Shown in pieces: positions 1 through 9,370 of a DNA stretch of 64,000 bases. The DNA lies in assembly GCF_034351645.1 (NCBI RefSeq), contig NZ_CP133782.1, forward strand, positions 2,609,001 to 2,673,000, written 5' to 3'. The notes under the pieces were generated by a model. The model had not been told where the DNA came from. It did not search any database and saw nothing but the letters and a program-made list of their open reading frames with translations. A program made the position numbers and the translations under genes. How positions within the stretch are numbered: the stretch's first letter is position 1; each line of letters starts with the position of its first letter. Origin of the DNA: Pseudomonas sp. DC1.2. GTDB lineage: Bacteria; Pseudomonadota; Gammaproteobacteria; Pseudomonadales; Pseudomonadaceae.

Positions 1-92
1 ATGCTTGTCGTCGTCAGGGAGTGGGGCTAAACGCTGTGACAGCGCCGGTATCGAAAGGTTATAGCGAATGGCCATTTCTTTGCGCTGAATTA

Positions 93-120
93 CAAAAAAG
101 CCCTGCATCAAGGCAGGGCT
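93..120 (-). terminator. Rho-independent terminator of the small gene at 141-329
   Basis: On the minus strand the inverted repeat AGCCCTG..CAGGGCT is followed by a run of six T. It lies about 20 bases past the stop codon of the small minus-strand gene, as an intrinsic terminator should. Confidence 0.8.
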
Positions 121-140
121 ACGGTTTCATCCGGTACGGC

Positions 141-329
141 TCAGGGTTTATCTTTGCCGCGCCGCTTGGGTGCTGCGGGTTGGTCTTGCAGCACCGTAGC
201 CACTTCGATCGCCAGCGCTTCGGAGGGGAAGGGGCCGGCAATATTCTCGCCAGTGGCATTGTCGACCCACCACTGGCCGTCTTTAGCCTGATTGATCAGG
301 TAACCGTTTACGCTTTTTGCTGCCGACAT
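141..329 (-). CDS. Small conserved hypothetical protein, 62 aa
   Basis: A 62-residue cytoplasmic protein with no signal peptide. It has a GQWWVDNATGENIAGPF core and a basic, proline-containing tail (PKRRGKDKP). The ATG is preceded by a GAGG ribosome binding site and the gene ends at its own hairpin terminator, so it is very probably real although short. The W-W and G-PF pattern suggests a small beta fold. I do not recognise a characterised family and assign no function. It is divergent from galU, with about 290 bases between them in which I see no other gene. Confidence 0.65.
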   Translation of the reverse strand: MSAAKSVNGYLINQAKDGQWWVDNATGENIAGPFPSEALAIEVATVLQDQPAAPKRRGKDKP

Positions 330-619
330 GTATCTGCCTCGTTGGCTGGTTCAATCGCGCAATGATACTGCCAAATGCTCTCATCAGGTGATGATGGGCG
401 TATGGTGGGTGGATTGACTGCTTGGTTGAGGCCGTGCAGCTCTACTGGTTTGTGCTATCTATTTGGCCGGTGCCATGACTTGTGTAGCGACTTGTGGAAC
501 TATCGGCAAGAATATTTCTCTATGAAGGCATCGGTTAGCCAGTGCGGGGCATTGTAAGGTGCTCGCCGCCTGATTAGACTGCGCCGAAACTCGTACACAC
601 AGCCCTTTCAAGGACTTAT

Positions 620-1459
620 ATGATCAAGAAATGCTTGTTCCCAGCAGCCGGTTACGGTACTCGCTTCCTGCCAGCGACTAAAGCCATGCCCAAAGAAATG
701 CTGCCGGTGGTAAACAAGCCACTGATCCAGTACGGCGTCGAAGAAGCACTGGACGCAGGCTTGACCGAAATTTCCATCGTGACCGGTCGTGGCAAGCGCG
801 CTCTGGAAGACCACTTCGATATCAGCTACGAGCTGGAAAACCAGATCAAGGGCACTGACAAGGAAAAATACCTGGTCGGTATCCGCAAGTTGCTCGACAA
901 CTGCTCGTTCTCCTACACTCGCCAGACTGAAATGAAAGGCCTGGGGCACGCGATCCTGACCGGTCGTCCGCTGATCGGTGACGAACCGTTCGCCGTGGTA
1001 TTGGCGGATGACTTGTGCGTCAACCTTGAAGGTGACGGCGTTCTGACCCAGATGGTCAAGCTGTACAAACAGTACCGCTGCTCGATCATTGCGATCCAGG
1101 AAGTCGATCCGCAGGAAACCAACAAGTACGGCGTTATCGCCGGCGACTTGATCGGTGATGACCTGTACCGCGTTCGCAACATGGTTGAGAAGCCAGCCCC
1201 TGAAGATGCACCGTCGAACCTGGCGATCATCGGTCGCTACATCCTGACGCCGGACATCTTTGACCTGATCAAGCAGACCGAGCCAGGCAAGGGTGGCGAG
1301 ATCCAGATCACTGACGCTCTGATGAAGCAGGCGCAAAACGGCTGCGTAATTGCCTACAAATTCAAAGGCAAGCGTTTTGACTGCGGTGGTGCTGAAGGCT
1401 ATATCGAAGCAACCAACTTCTGCTTCGAGAACTTCTACAAGACTGGCAAGGCTTACTGA
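620..1459 (+). CDS. galU: UTP--glucose-1-phosphate uridylyltransferase GalU
   Basis: Makes UDP-glucose from glucose-1-phosphate and UTP in the cytoplasm, feeding LPS core, exopolysaccharide and osmolyte synthesis. The 279-residue length is typical. The N-terminal nucleotide-binding signature AAGYGTRFLPATKAMPKEMLP (residues 8-28, shown in part) is intact, as are the VLADD motif and the family GEIQITDA segment. AAGGA lies five bases before the ATG. The gene appears to be a single transcription unit: a strong terminator follows at once, and gor beyond it has its own ribosome binding site. Confidence 0.97.
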   Translation: MIKKCLFPAAGYGTRFLPATKAMPKEMLPVVNKPLIQYGVEEALDAGLTEISIVTGRGKRALEDHFDISYELENQIKGTDKEKYLVGIRKLLDNCSFSYTRQTEMKGLGHAILTGRPLIGDEPFAVVLADDLCVNLEGDGVLTQMVKLYKQYRCSIIAIQEVDPQETNKYGVIAGDLIGDDLYRVRNMVEKPAPEDAPSNLAIIGRYILTPDIFDLIKQTEPGKGGEIQITDALMKQAQNGCVIAYKFKGKRFDCGGAEGYIEATNFCFENFYKTGKAY

Positions 1460-1484
1460 TAGCGCTTGATTTGTCTGCACTGAG

Positions 1485-1515
1485 AAAGCCACCTCCGGGT
1501 GGCTTTTTCGTTTTC
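1485..1515 (+). terminator. Rho-independent terminator after galU
   Basis: AAAGCCACC-TCCG-GGTGGCTTT followed by T-rich sequence (TTTTTCGTTTT), 25 bases past the galU stop codon. Confidence 0.9.
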
Positions 1516-1590
1516 TGGCGCCATATTGTTTTGCAACGCTTGCCCAAAGGATGTCGGTCGGTATGCTGGCGTCCTGCCTAGGAGAAAGAA

Positions 1591-2949
1591 ATGGCCTACG
1601 ATTTTGACCTTTATGTGATTGGTGCCGGTTCCGGTGGTGTACGTGCTGCGCGTTTCGCGGCCGGGTTCGGCGCGAAAGTCGCCGTGGCCGAGAGCCGATA
1701 CCTGGGTGGCACTTGTGTGAATGTGGGCTGCGTGCCGAAAAAACTACTGGTCTATGGCGCGCACTTCGCTGAAGACTTCGAGCAGTCTTCCGGTTTCGGT
1801 TGGTCCTTGGGCGAAGCAACGTTCGATTGGGCAACGCTGATTGCCAACAAAGATCGCGAGATTAGTCGTCTTAACGGTATTTACCGCAATTTGCTGGTCA
1901 ACAGCGGCGTGACCTTGCATGAAGGTCACGCCAAGATCATTGGCCCCCATGAGGTCGAGATCAATGGTGAGCGCTATACCGCCAAGAACATTTTGATCGC
2001 TACTGGCGGCTGGCCGCAGATCCCGGATATCCAGGGGCACGAGCATGCGATCAGTTCCAACCAGGCGTTCTTCCTCAAAACGTTGCCTAGGCGGGTTCTT
2101 GTTGTTGGTGGTGGCTATATCGCGGTGGAGTTTGCCGGGATTTTCCACGGGCTTGGGGCTGAAACCACGCTGTTGTATCGCGGCGATCTGTTTCTGCGAG
2201 GCTTTGATGGGGCCGTGCGCAAGCACCTGCAAGAAGAGCTGACCAAGCGTGGGATGAACTTGCAGTTCAACGCCGATATCGAGCGCATCGAGAAACAAGC
2301 CGATGGCAGTTTGAAGGCAACCCTCAAGGACGGCCGCGAGCTGGAGGCTGATTGCATTTTCTACGCCACCGGTCGTCGTCCAATGTTGGATAACCTGGGG
2401 TTGGAGAACACAGGCGTGAAGCTCGACAAGAAGGGTTTTGTCGAGGTCGATGAGTTGTATCAGACCGCTGAGCCTTCGATTCTCGCGCTGGGTGATGTCA
2501 TTGGGCGCGTTCAGCTGACACCGGTTGCGTTAGCCGAAGGTATGGCTGTCGCACGTCGTTTGTTCAAGCCTGAGCAGTACCGAGCGGTGGATTACAAAAT
2601 GATCCCGACCGCCGTGTTTAGCCTGCCGAACATCGGCACCGTCGGTATGACCGAGGAGGAAGCTCGCGAAGCCGGGCATGAGGTGGTGGTTTATGAAAGT
2701 CGCTTCCGTCCAATGAAGTTGACCCTTACGCAATGCCAGGAGCGCACGCTGATGAAGCTCGTGGTGGATGCTGGGACGGACAAGGTGCTGGGTTGTCACA
2801 TGGTTGGCCCCGATGCCGGCGAGATCATTCAGGGCTTGGCGATTGCCTTGAAAGCGGGTGCCACCAAGCGCGATTTCGACGACACCATCGGCGTGCATCC
2901 AACGGCCGCCGAAGAGTTCGTCACCCTACGTACACCGGTCTTGGGTTAA
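1591..2949 (+). CDS. gor: Glutathione-disulfide reductase Gor
   Basis: NADPH-dependent FAD flavoenzyme that regenerates reduced glutathione. Its 452 residues show the FAD fingerprint [10 protein letters not shown] (residues 11-20), the redox disulfide C42-x4-C47 in GGTCVNVGC, the second dinucleotide fold [11 protein letters not shown] followed by the arginine-containing stretch that favours NADPH, and the C-terminal His-Glu pair in [14 protein letters not shown] precedes the ATG. Its last four bases overlap the 3' end of the convergent coiled-coil gene. Together with ahpC/ahpF and gloA downstream it makes this end of the window an oxidant and electrophile defence block. Confidence 0.95.
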   Translation: MAYDFDLYVIGAGSGGVRAARFAAGFGAKVAVAESRYLGGTCVNVGCVPKKLLVYGAHFAEDFEQSSGFGWSLGEATFDWATLIANKDREISRLNGIYRNLLVNSGVTLHEGHAKIIGPHEVEINGERYTAKNILIATGGWPQIPDIQGHEHAISSNQAFFLKTLPRRVLVVGGGYIAVEFAGIFHGLGAETTLLYRGDLFLRGFDGAVRKHLQEELTKRGMNLQFNADIERIEKQADGSLKATLKDGRELEADCIFYATGRRPMLDNLGLENTGVKLDKKGFVEVDELYQTAEPSILALGDVIGRVQLTPVALAEGMAVARRLFKPEQYRAVDYKMIPTAVFSLPNIGTVGMTEEEAREAGHEVVVYESRFRPMKLTLTQCQERTLMKLVVDAGTDKVLGCHMVGPDAGEIIQGLAIALKAGATKRDFDDTIGVHPTAAEEFVTLRTPVLG

Positions 2950-3962
2950 TCGCCCTTTAGGGTGTTTGTTGTGTCTGGCGCTGCCGCAACGGCAGTGGCC
3001 AGGCGCAATTGCTCGAGGGATGTCTGGGTTTGAGCAAGTTCGGTCTCCAGTCGTGCGTTTGCCTGTGACTGTTCATCGACATTCTGCTTGAGTGACTGGC
3101 TGTCCAATAGCGCGACGCGTAAGCGTTCCTGGAGGAGGGTGCGTTCGCTGTCGACACGGTTGGCGTGTTCCAGCAATTGATCCTGTCGATTGTTGGTTTG
3201 CTTGAGTTGCTCCTGCAACAAACTGAGTTCTCTAAGCGTTCCACGGTTCTCCGTCAGCAGGCGCTCATTGTCGCGGTGCAGTTGGGTGATCTCATCCTGA
3301 CGCACCAGCGCGCTTTGCTGGGCTTGACGCAATTCCATCTGAATCTGCTGAACCTGGCCTTCATGGCGGCGCTGCTCTTGCTCGCGCTGATCTTTGACCG
3401 CGTTGCGATAGTGCTCCAGTGCATCACGGGCGTGCAGGTGCTTATCTTCCAGGGAGTGAATCTGCTCGTCTTTGTCCTTCAAGCGTAATTCGAAATCGGC
3501 CAACGCCTGATTCAGTCCTGCGTTGCGGGTTTGCTCGGTCTGCAGCATGGACCGGGTTTCTTGCAGTGCGGTGGATTCCTGGGTCAGTGCCAGACTTTGA
3601 ATCTCGTACTGCTGATGCAGTTCGCCGTTGGTCTCGCGGGCTTCATTTAGTTGCGCGTCCAGTACCTTTTTTTGTTGATCAAACTGCGCGCGAGCCTGGT
3701 CGATGGGTGCTTGCGCCTGCTCTTTGAGTCGCTGTGCCAGGCGCGATACCAAATCCATCAACTCATCATCAATAGGCTCCGCAGACGTTTCGTGGCGTTC
3801 GGCGCCGCCATCGAGCTCCTTCAAGTAGCGATGAATCGTGGTTTTCGAGCCGGTATTGCCCATTTCGATCCGTACCGCATCGATGCTTGGGTTTTCGCCG
3901 CGGGCGAGGATTGCCAAGCGTGCCGCTTGCACTACCGCTTTATTTACACCGCCACGAGCCAT
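2946..3962 (-). CDS. KfrA-like DNA-binding coiled-coil protein
   Basis: A 338-residue protein with an N-terminal KfrA-type helix-turn-helix region ([20 protein letters not shown], then [16 protein letters not shown]) and a very long Glu/Gln/Arg/Leu-rich coiled coil over roughly residues 75-325. KfrA proteins are known from plasmids as autorepressing, nucleoid-associated, partition-linked proteins. I chose the internal ATG at 3962 because GGAG sits just before it and the DNA-binding domain starts there. A longer in-frame start exists 57 bases upstream but runs through a palindrome. It is divergent from a tyrosine recombinase, with operator-like dyads between. A chromosomal recombination or segregation role is an inference. 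Confidence 0.8.
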   Translation of the reverse strand: MARGGVNKAVVQAARLAILARGENPSIDAVRIEMGNTGSKTTIHRYLKELDGGAERHETSAEPIDDELMDLVSRLAQRLKEQAQAPIDQARAQFDQQKKVLDAQLNEARETNGELHQQYEIQSLALTQESTALQETRSMLQTEQTRNAGLNQALADFELRLKDKDEQIHSLEDKHLHARDALEHYRNAVKDQREQEQRRHEGQVQQIQMELRQAQQSALVRQDEITQLHRDNERLLTENRGTLRELSLLQEQLKQTNNRQDQLLEHANRVDSERTLLQERLRVALLDSQSLKQNVDEQSQANARLETELAQTQTSLEQLRLATAVAAAPDTTNTLKGD

Positions 3963-3985
3963 GTGTTCTCCTACGATTTCGTACT

Positions 3986-4018
3986 GTGGTACATACCACC
4001 AAAGTATGCAGTGTACCA
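3986..4018. promoter_or_regulatory. Nested inverted repeats, candidate operator of the KfrA-like gene
   Basis: GTGGTA-CA-TACCAC is a perfect dyad at 3986-3999, and TGGTACA at 3987-3993 pairs again with TGTACCA at 4012-4018. They lie 24-56 bases upstream of the KfrA-like start codon, where an autorepressor would bind. KfrA proteins are known autoregulators; the binding assignment is my inference. Confidence 0.45.
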
Positions 4019-4053
4019 TGCTCCTGTAAAAGTTAGAGCTATTCTATTTCTAG

Positions 4054-4080
4054 CACGGGATATACTGGAGTTATCCCGTG
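4054..4080. repeat. 9-bp-arm inverted repeat upstream of the recombinase
   Basis: CACGGGATA and TATCCCGTG form perfect 9-base arms around a 9-base spacer, ending 58 bases before the recombinase ATG. There is no T-run, so a terminator is unlikely. The geometry (two inverted arms around a short asymmetric spacer) is like the core site of tyrosine recombinases but would also suit an operator. Confidence 0.45.
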
Positions 4081-4138
4081 TGATGAGTGGTTCACTGAGG
4101 TTTGCCCGCCAAAGCAGTACGTTTTCGAGAGTTAAGCC

Positions 4139-5083
4139 ATGACCGAGTTGGATCGCTATCTGCAAGCTGCCACCCGCGACAACACCCGTCGCAGCTATCG
4201 AGCAGCCATCGAGCACTTCGAAGTCAGTTGGGGTGGCTTTCTGCCCGCTACCGGCGATAGCGTGGCGCGTTATCTGGTGGCTCATGCCGGCGTGTTGTCG
4301 ATCAACACCTTGAAACTGCGCTTGTCGGCCTTGGCGCAGTGGCATAACAGTCAGGGGTTTGCCGATCCCACCAAGGCGCCGGTGGTGCGCAAGGTCCTCA
4401 AGGGCATTCGTGCGTTGCACCCTGCACAAGAGAAGCAGGCGAAACCCTTGCAGCTTCAACATCTGGAGCAAGTGGTTGTCTGGCTGGAGCAAGAAGCACA
4501 AACCGCCAAGGCCCACGATGATCAGCCAGGGTTGTTGCGGGCAAGGCGCGATAAGGCGCTAATCCTGCTGGGGTTTTGGCGCGGCTTCCGTAGCGACGAG
4601 CTATGTCGCGTCCGTATTGAACATGTGCAAGCCACCGTGGGCTCCGGCATCACCCTGTACTTACCGCGCAGCAAAAGTGATCGAGAAAACCTGGGGAAGA
4701 CTTACCAGACCCCGGCTTTGCAGCGCCTGTGCCCGGTGCAGGCTTATATCGAGTGGATCAGCGTCGCCGCGTTGGTCCGTGGACCGGTGTTTCGCGGTAT
4801 TGACCGTTGGGGCAATCTGAACGAAGAGGGTCTGCACGCCAACAGCGTGATTGCGTTGCTGCGTCAGGCTCTGGAGCGCGCGGGCATTCCTGCTGAGCAC
4901 TACACCAGTCACTCCTTGCGTCGCGGTTTTGCCACGTGGGCTCATCAGAGCGGCTGGGATCTTAAGTCGTTGATGAATTACGTTGGCTGGAAGGATATGA
5001 AATCAGCCATGCGCTATGTTGAGTCCAGCCCGTTTCTCGGGATGATCCCCGTTGCCGAAAAAGCGCTTGGCACGGCAAATTGA
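4139..5083 (+). CDS. Stand-alone tyrosine recombinase/integrase
   Basis: A 314-residue site-specific recombinase with an N-terminal SAM-like core-binding domain (about 1-95) and a C-terminal catalytic domain. The active-site set is complete: R151 in GFRSDEL, K179 in RSKSD, H258-x-x-R261 in SHSLRRG, W284 in the GWK motif and the nucleophile Y293 in MRYVES. It is not next to phage genes, a tRNA or recognisable att repeats. Its only partner is the divergent KfrA-like gene. It may be a domesticated XerC/D-like or integron-like enzyme; substrate unknown. The ribosome binding site is weak. Confidence 0.85.
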   Translation: MTELDRYLQAATRDNTRRSYRAAIEHFEVSWGGFLPATGDSVARYLVAHAGVLSINTLKLRLSALAQWHNSQGFADPTKAPVVRKVLKGIRALHPAQEKQAKPLQLQHLEQVVVWLEQEAQTAKAHDDQPGLLRARRDKALILLGFWRGFRSDELCRVRIEHVQATVGSGITLYLPRSKSDRENLGKTYQTPALQRLCPVQAYIEWISVAALVRGPVFRGIDRWGNLNEEGLHANSVIALLRQALERAGIPAEHYTSHSLRRGFATWAHQSGWDLKSLMNYVGWKDMKSAMRYVESSPFLGMIPVAEKALGTAN

Positions 5084-5110
5084 GTTTTTAGCTATTAGTA
5101 ATCTCGGCTT

Positions 5111-5147
5111 ATAGCGAAAACCAATGAACAGCATCAGCTTTGCCAAT
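5111..5147 (+). promoter_or_regulatory. OxyR-like binding site upstream of ahpC
   Basis: Four tetramers are spaced exactly as in the OxyR consensus ATAG-N7-CTAT-N7-ATAG-N7-CTAT: ATAG (5111), CAAT (5122), ATCA (5133), CAAT (5144), giving 12 of 16 consensus bases. A possible -10 (TAGGAT, 5171-5176) lies where an activator site adjoining -35 would place it. OxyR control of ahpC is established in pseudomonads. Confidence 0.6.
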
Positions 5148-5216
5148 GAGCCAGATAGCGATTGAGCGGGTAGGATCTCCCCCATCAAATTTCTAACCCC
5201 TGACGGAGAATCACCG

Positions 5217-5780
5217 ATGCCTATCATCAACAGCCACGTTAAACCGTTCAAAGCCAACGCCTACAAAAACGGCGAGTTCATCACCGTTTCTGACGCTGAC
5301 CTGAAAGGCAAGTGGTCGGTCGTGTTCTTCTACCCAGCAGACTTCACGTTTGTTTGCCCAACCGAACTGGAAGACCTGGCCGACAACTACGCCGAATTCC
5401 AGAAACTGGGCGTCGAAATCTACAGCGTTTCCACTGACACCCACTTCGCTCACGCTGCCTGGCACAACACTTCGCCAGCGATCGGCAAAATCCAGTACAC
5501 CATGATCGGCGACCCAACCCTGACCATCTCCCGCAACTTCGACGTATTGATCGAAGAAGCAGGTCTGGCTGACCGTGGCACTTTCGTGATTAGCCCTGAA
5601 GGTCAGATCAAAATCGTCGAACTGAACGACGGCGGCGTGGGTCGTGATGCTTCCGAGCTGCTGCGCAAAATCAAGGCCGCTCAGTACGTTGCTGCTCACC
5701 CAGGCGAAGTCTGCCCAGCCAAGTGGAAAGAAGGCGAGGCTACTTTGGCTCCGTCCCTCGACCTGGTTGGCAAGATCTAA
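5217..5780 (+). CDS. ahpC: Alkyl hydroperoxide reductase AhpC (2-Cys peroxiredoxin)
   Basis: Reduces H2O2, organic peroxides and peroxynitrite in the cytoplasm; its disulfide is recycled by AhpF. The 187-residue length is that of the AhpC/Prx1 family. The peroxidatic C47 lies in FTFVCPTE and the resolving C166 in [12 protein letters not shown] precedes the start. Codon choice is highly biased, as expected of an abundant protein. A terminator and an independent ribosome binding site separate it from ahpF, so AhpC can be made in excess. Confidence 0.97.
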   Translation: MPIINSHVKPFKANAYKNGEFITVSDADLKGKWSVVFFYPADFTFVCPTELEDLADNYAEFQKLGVEIYSVSTDTHFAHAAWHNTSPAIGKIQYTMIGDPTLTISRNFDVLIEEAGLADRGTFVISPEGQIKIVELNDGGVGRDASELLRKIKAAQYVAAHPGEVCPAKWKEGEATLAPSLDLVGKI

Positions 5781-5840
5781 GTCTGTGATGAGCTCCACCA
5801 GGGCGGACTCCCGCACCTAAGTAAGCCGCACCGCCCAATA

Positions 5841-5879
5841 AAAACGCCCGGGCGAGATTCGCTCGGGCGTTTTTTTTTA
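5841..5879 (+). terminator. Strong terminator between ahpC and ahpF
   Basis: AACGCCCG...CGGGCGTT hairpin followed by nine T residues. Read-through past it probably supplies part of ahpF expression. Confidence 0.85.
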
Positions 5880-5904
5880 AGAATTCAAGAAGGAAATCGC
5901 CCGT

Positions 5905-7470
5905 ATGTTGGACGCCAATCTTAAAGCCCAGTTGAAGTCATACCTGGAACGGGTCACCCAGCCGATCGAGATCGTTGCTTCTCTCGACGACGGTGCGAAA
6001 TCCCAGGAAATGCTCGCGTTACTCAAAGACGTTGCCATTCTTTCCAATCACATTACGTTGCTCGACAACGGTAACGATGCTCGTAAGCCATCGTTCTCGA
6101 TCAACCGCCCGGGTGCCGATATCAGCTTGCGTTTCGCCGGTATCCCCATGGGCCACGAATTTACTTCGTTAGTGCTGGCCTTGCTGCAGGTCGGCGGCCA
6201 CCCCTCGAAGGCCAGTGTCGAAGTGATCGAACAGATCCGCTCCCTCAAGGGTGATTTCAGCTTCGAGACCTATTTCTCGCTGTCTTGCCAGAACTGCCCG
6301 GACGTGGTCCAGGCGCTGAACCTGATGGCTGTGCTGAACCCTAATATTCGCCACGTTGCCATCGACGGCGCGTTGTTCCAGGACGAGGTCAACGATCGCA
6401 AGGTCATGGCCGTGCCGAGTGTTTATCTGAATGGCGTGAACTTCGGCCAGGGCCGCATGGGTCTGGAAGAAATTCTGGCCAAGCTCGATACCGGGACAAT
6501 CGCCAAGCAAGCAGAAAAAATCAGCGCCAAGGACGCCTTTGATGTTTTGGTGGTTGGTGGCGGTCCAGCCGGTGCTTCGGCGGCGATCTACGCGGCTCGC
6601 AAAGGCATTCGCACCGGTGTGGCGGCGGAGCGTTTTGGTGGCCAGGTGCTGGACACCATGGCGATCGAGAACTTCATCTCCGTACAGGAAACTGAAGGGC
6701 CGAAATTGGCGAGTGCTCTCGAAGAACACGTCAAGCAATATGATGTCGACATCATGAACTTGCAACGGGCCACGCAGTTGATTCCGGCCAAGAGTGCCGG
6801 TGGCTTGCACGAAGTTCGTTTTGAAAGCGGTGCCACCCTCAAGACCAAGGCGCTGATACTTGCCACGGGTGCCCGCTGGCGTGAAATGGGTGTGCCGGGC
6901 GAGCAGCATTACAAAGCCAAAGGCGTGTGTTTCTGCCCTCATTGTGACGGTCCCTTGTTCAAGGGCAAGCGCGTTGCCGTCATCGGAGGCGGTAACTCCG
7001 GGGTTGAGGCTGCTATCGACCTGGCCGGTATCGTCAGCCACGTTACGTTGCTGGAGTTCGACAGCAAGCTGCGCGCCGATGCAGTGTTGCAACGCAAGTT
7101 GTTAAGCCTGCCGAACGTCGATGTCATCACCAGCGCACTGACCAGTGAAGTCAAAGGCGATGGCCAGAAAGTGACAGGACTGGTGTTCAAAGACCGCAAC
7201 TCCGACGAGTTCGTGATGGTCGAGCTGGAGGGGATCTTTGTACAGATCGGTCTATTGCCCAACACGGATTGGCTTAAAGGGACCATCGAACTGTCACCTC
7301 GCGGCGAGATCATCGTTGATGCTCGTGGTGAAACCTCGATGCCGGGCATTTTTGCTGCCGGCGACGTGACTACCGTGCCGTATAAGCAGATTGTGATTGC
7401 GGTAGGTGAGGGCGCCAAGGCCTCCCTGAGCGCCTTCGATCATCTGATTCGAAGCTCCGCCCCAGCGTAA
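5905..7470 (+). CDS. ahpF: Alkyl hydroperoxide reductase subunit F (AhpF)
   Basis: NAD(P)H-dependent FAD disulfide reductase that passes electrons to AhpC. The 521 residues show the full layout: an N-terminal tandem thioredoxin-like domain with redox C128-x-x-C131 (SCQNC), then a TrxR-like core with FAD motif [10 protein letters not shown] (218-227), the C344-PH-C347 redox centre, the NADH fold [10 protein letters not shown] and the C-terminal FAD segment [15 protein letters not shown] lies upstream of the ATG. The gene ends at a hairpin terminator which is the landing site of a group II intron. Confidence 0.97.
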   Translation: MLDANLKAQLKSYLERVTQPIEIVASLDDGAKSQEMLALLKDVAILSNHITLLDNGNDARKPSFSINRPGADISLRFAGIPMGHEFTSLVLALLQVGGHPSKASVEVIEQIRSLKGDFSFETYFSLSCQNCPDVVQALNLMAVLNPNIRHVAIDGALFQDEVNDRKVMAVPSVYLNGVNFGQGRMGLEEILAKLDTGTIAKQAEKISAKDAFDVLVVGGGPAGASAAIYAARKGIRTGVAAERFGGQVLDTMAIENFISVQETEGPKLASALEEHVKQYDVDIMNLQRATQLIPAKSAGGLHEVRFESGATLKTKALILATGARWREMGVPGEQHYKAKGVCFCPHCDGPLFKGKRVAVIGGGNSGVEAAIDLAGIVSHVTLLEFDSKLRADAVLQRKLLSLPNVDVITSALTSEVKGDGQKVTGLVFKDRNSDEFVMVELEGIFVQIGLLPNTDWLKGTIELSPRGEIIVDARGETSMPGIFAAGDVTTVPYKQIVIAVGEGAKASLSAFDHLIRSSAPA

Positions 7471-7489
7471 ACGCCAGCGCTGAAAACAC

Positions 7490-7518
7490 AAAACCCCATG
7501 AGTGATCATGGGGTTTTT
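7490..7518 (+). terminator. Rho-independent terminator of ahpF
   Basis: CCCCATGA-GTGA-TCATGGGG (7494-7513), perfect 8-bp arms, followed by TTTTT. A group II intron begins five bases after the T-run. Confidence 0.9.
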
Positions 7519-7948
7519 CATGGTGCGCCAGGCATGGCGCGTTGCGCGCAAGCGCAACCAGTTTGGCTGTGGTGGCCACGCTGGTGACTTGGAGGTGCAA
7601 GTCCTCTACACACCCGGCAAGGGGAAGTGTTAGCCGAAGGCAAGGGTGTCGCGGGTGACTGCGAATCTGAAGGAAGCCTTAGGCAAAATGCTGGCCTGAC
7701 GAACAGGAAGCGGATGAGGCGGCGTAGCGGGGTAAGGTGGCCATGATTACCAAAGCCCGATACTTGCACGGAACGCTACGACGTAGATCCGACAGGCATA
7801 AGCAGGAAGGTCGCGCGAATTACCCTGGGAGATCTGCACGTTTGCCATTGTGCTACCGAGCGTCGTGAGGCGACGGGATGAGCGTGCAGAAGTCAGCCGA
7901 GGCCGTAGTAAGTGACGAATAACCCCGTCACCAAGGGCTGAACAGGTT

Positions 7949-9370
7949 ATGCCGCCAGTAGGCGTCAGAGTCTCGTCGAATGTCGAAAAGCAGAAATTTC
8001 TCCGAGGGAGAACTGTGACCCCAAGTTCCGGACAGAATCCGCGGGCGACGGCTGGCAGTGCGCAGGCATCGGCGGCGTCTGTGGCGTGGACGAACGCGGA
8101 GCCGGACACGCTGATGGAGCGGGTGCTTGCACCGGCAAATCTCAAGCGTGCGTATCAACGCGTGGTCAGCAACAAGGGTGCGCCGGGTGCCGATGGCATG
8201 ACGGTCGACCCATTGGCTGACTATGTGAATCAGTATTGGCCGACCCTCAAGGTGCGGCTGCTGGCCGGCGAGTATCACCCGCAAGGTGTGCGCGCCGTCG
8301 AAATCCCAAAACCCAAAGGCGGAACCCGTCAGTTGGGTATCCCCAATGTGATGGATCGTCTGATCCAGCAGGCTCTGCTGCAACAGCTCACGCCAATCTT
8401 CGACCCTCTGTTCTCGGACTACAGCTACGGCTTTCGTCCAAACAGAAGCGCTCACCACGCCATCGAAACAGCCCGTGCCCATGTGGCGGCGGGCCACCGC
8501 TGGTGTGTGGAGCTTGATCTTGAGAAGTTCTTTGATCGGGTCAACCACGATGTATTGATGGCTTATGTAGAGCGTCAAATCGAAGACAAGCGTGTGCTCA
8601 GGCTCATTCGCCGTTACCTCGAGGCCGGCGTGATGTCAGGCGGTATCGCCAGTCGACGGCAGGAAGGGACGCCGCAAGGCGGCCCGCTCTCGCCGTTGCT
8701 GTCGAACATCCTGCTCAACGAACTCGATCGCGAGCTGGAACGGCGGGGTCATTGCTTCGTGCGCTACGCCGATGATGCGAACATTTATGTGCGCAGTCGT
8801 CGTGCTGGGGCGCGAGTGATGGCCAGTGTTGAGCGCTTTCTCAATCGGCGTCTGAAACTGACGTTGAACCGGGAAAAGAGCCGTGTGGCAAGGCCTTGGG
8901 CCTGTGACTATCTGGGTTATGGGATGAGCTGGCATCAACAGCCGAGGCTAAGAGTGGCGACGATGAGTCTGGGTCGTTTACGCGACCGACTCAGAGACCT
9001 GCTGCGCGGAGCGCGGGGCCACAAGATGGCGAACGTCATCGAGCGGATAAACCCCGTACTACGCGGTTGGGCTGGCTACTTCAAGCTGAGTCAGAGCAAG
9101 CGGCCCCTTGAGGAACTGGACGGCTGGGTGCGGCATAAACTTCGCTGCATCATCTGGCGTCAATGGAAGCAGCCCTCTACGAGGGCGCGCAACTTGATGC
9201 GCTTAGGACTCAGCGAAGCGCGTGCCTGCAAATCAGCGTTCAACGGTCGAGGTCCATGGTGGAGCTCGGGAGCGCCACATATGAATCAGGCGCTGCCGAA
9301 GAAACTGTGGGATGGACTCGGGCTGGTCTCGATACTGGATACGATAAACCGGCTTAGCCGTATAACCTGA
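7949..9370 (+). CDS. ltrA: Group II intron reverse transcriptase/maturase
   Basis: A 473-residue intron-encoded protein. RT motifs are present in order: GAPGADGM (RT0-1, near 78-84), IPKPKGGTRQLGIPNVMDRL (119-138), SYGFRPNRSAHHA, the catalytic VELDLEKFFD (D190), GTPQGGPLSPLLSNI, and YADD at 273-276. A maturase domain X (NPVLRGWAGYFKLS and WVRHKLR) follows. No HNH endonuclease is seen, as is usual for class C, where insertion relies on replication-associated primers. The start codon is inferred from the longest frame; the first 50 residues are low complexity and the true start could be later. The ORF ends next to domain V. Confidence 0.93.
   Translation: MPPVGVRVSSNVEKQKFLRGRTVTPSSGQNPRATAGSAQASAASVAWTNAEPDTLMERVLAPANLKRAYQRVVSNKGAPGADGMTVDPLADYVNQYWPTLKVRLLAGEYHPQGVRAVEIPKPKGGTRQLGIPNVMDRLIQQALLQQLTPIFDPLFSDYSYGFRPNRSAHHAIETARAHVAAGHRWCVELDLEKFFDRVNHDVLMAYVERQIEDKRVLRLIRRYLEAGVMSGGIASRRQEGTPQGGPLSPLLSNILLNELDRELERRGHCFVRYADDANIYVRSRRAGARVMASVERFLNRRLKLTLNREKSRVARPWACDYLGYGMSWHQQPRLRVATMSLGRLRDRLRDLLRGARGHKMANVIERINPVLRGWAGYFKLSQSKRPLEELDGWVRHKLRCIIWRQWKQPSTRARNLMRLGLSEARACKSAFNGRGPWWSSGAPHMNQALPKKLWDGLGLVSILDTINRLSRIT

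Noticed and set aside
608..1834. 408-codon open frame antisense to galU and the gor start
   Set aside because: It mirrors strongly codon-biased galU on the other strand, contains no recognisable motif and has no ribosome binding site; a shadow of high-GC coding sequence.
6169..7092. 307-codon open frame antisense to ahpF
   Set aside because: Same reason: opposite a well-identified gene, His/Gln-rich composition typical of shadows.
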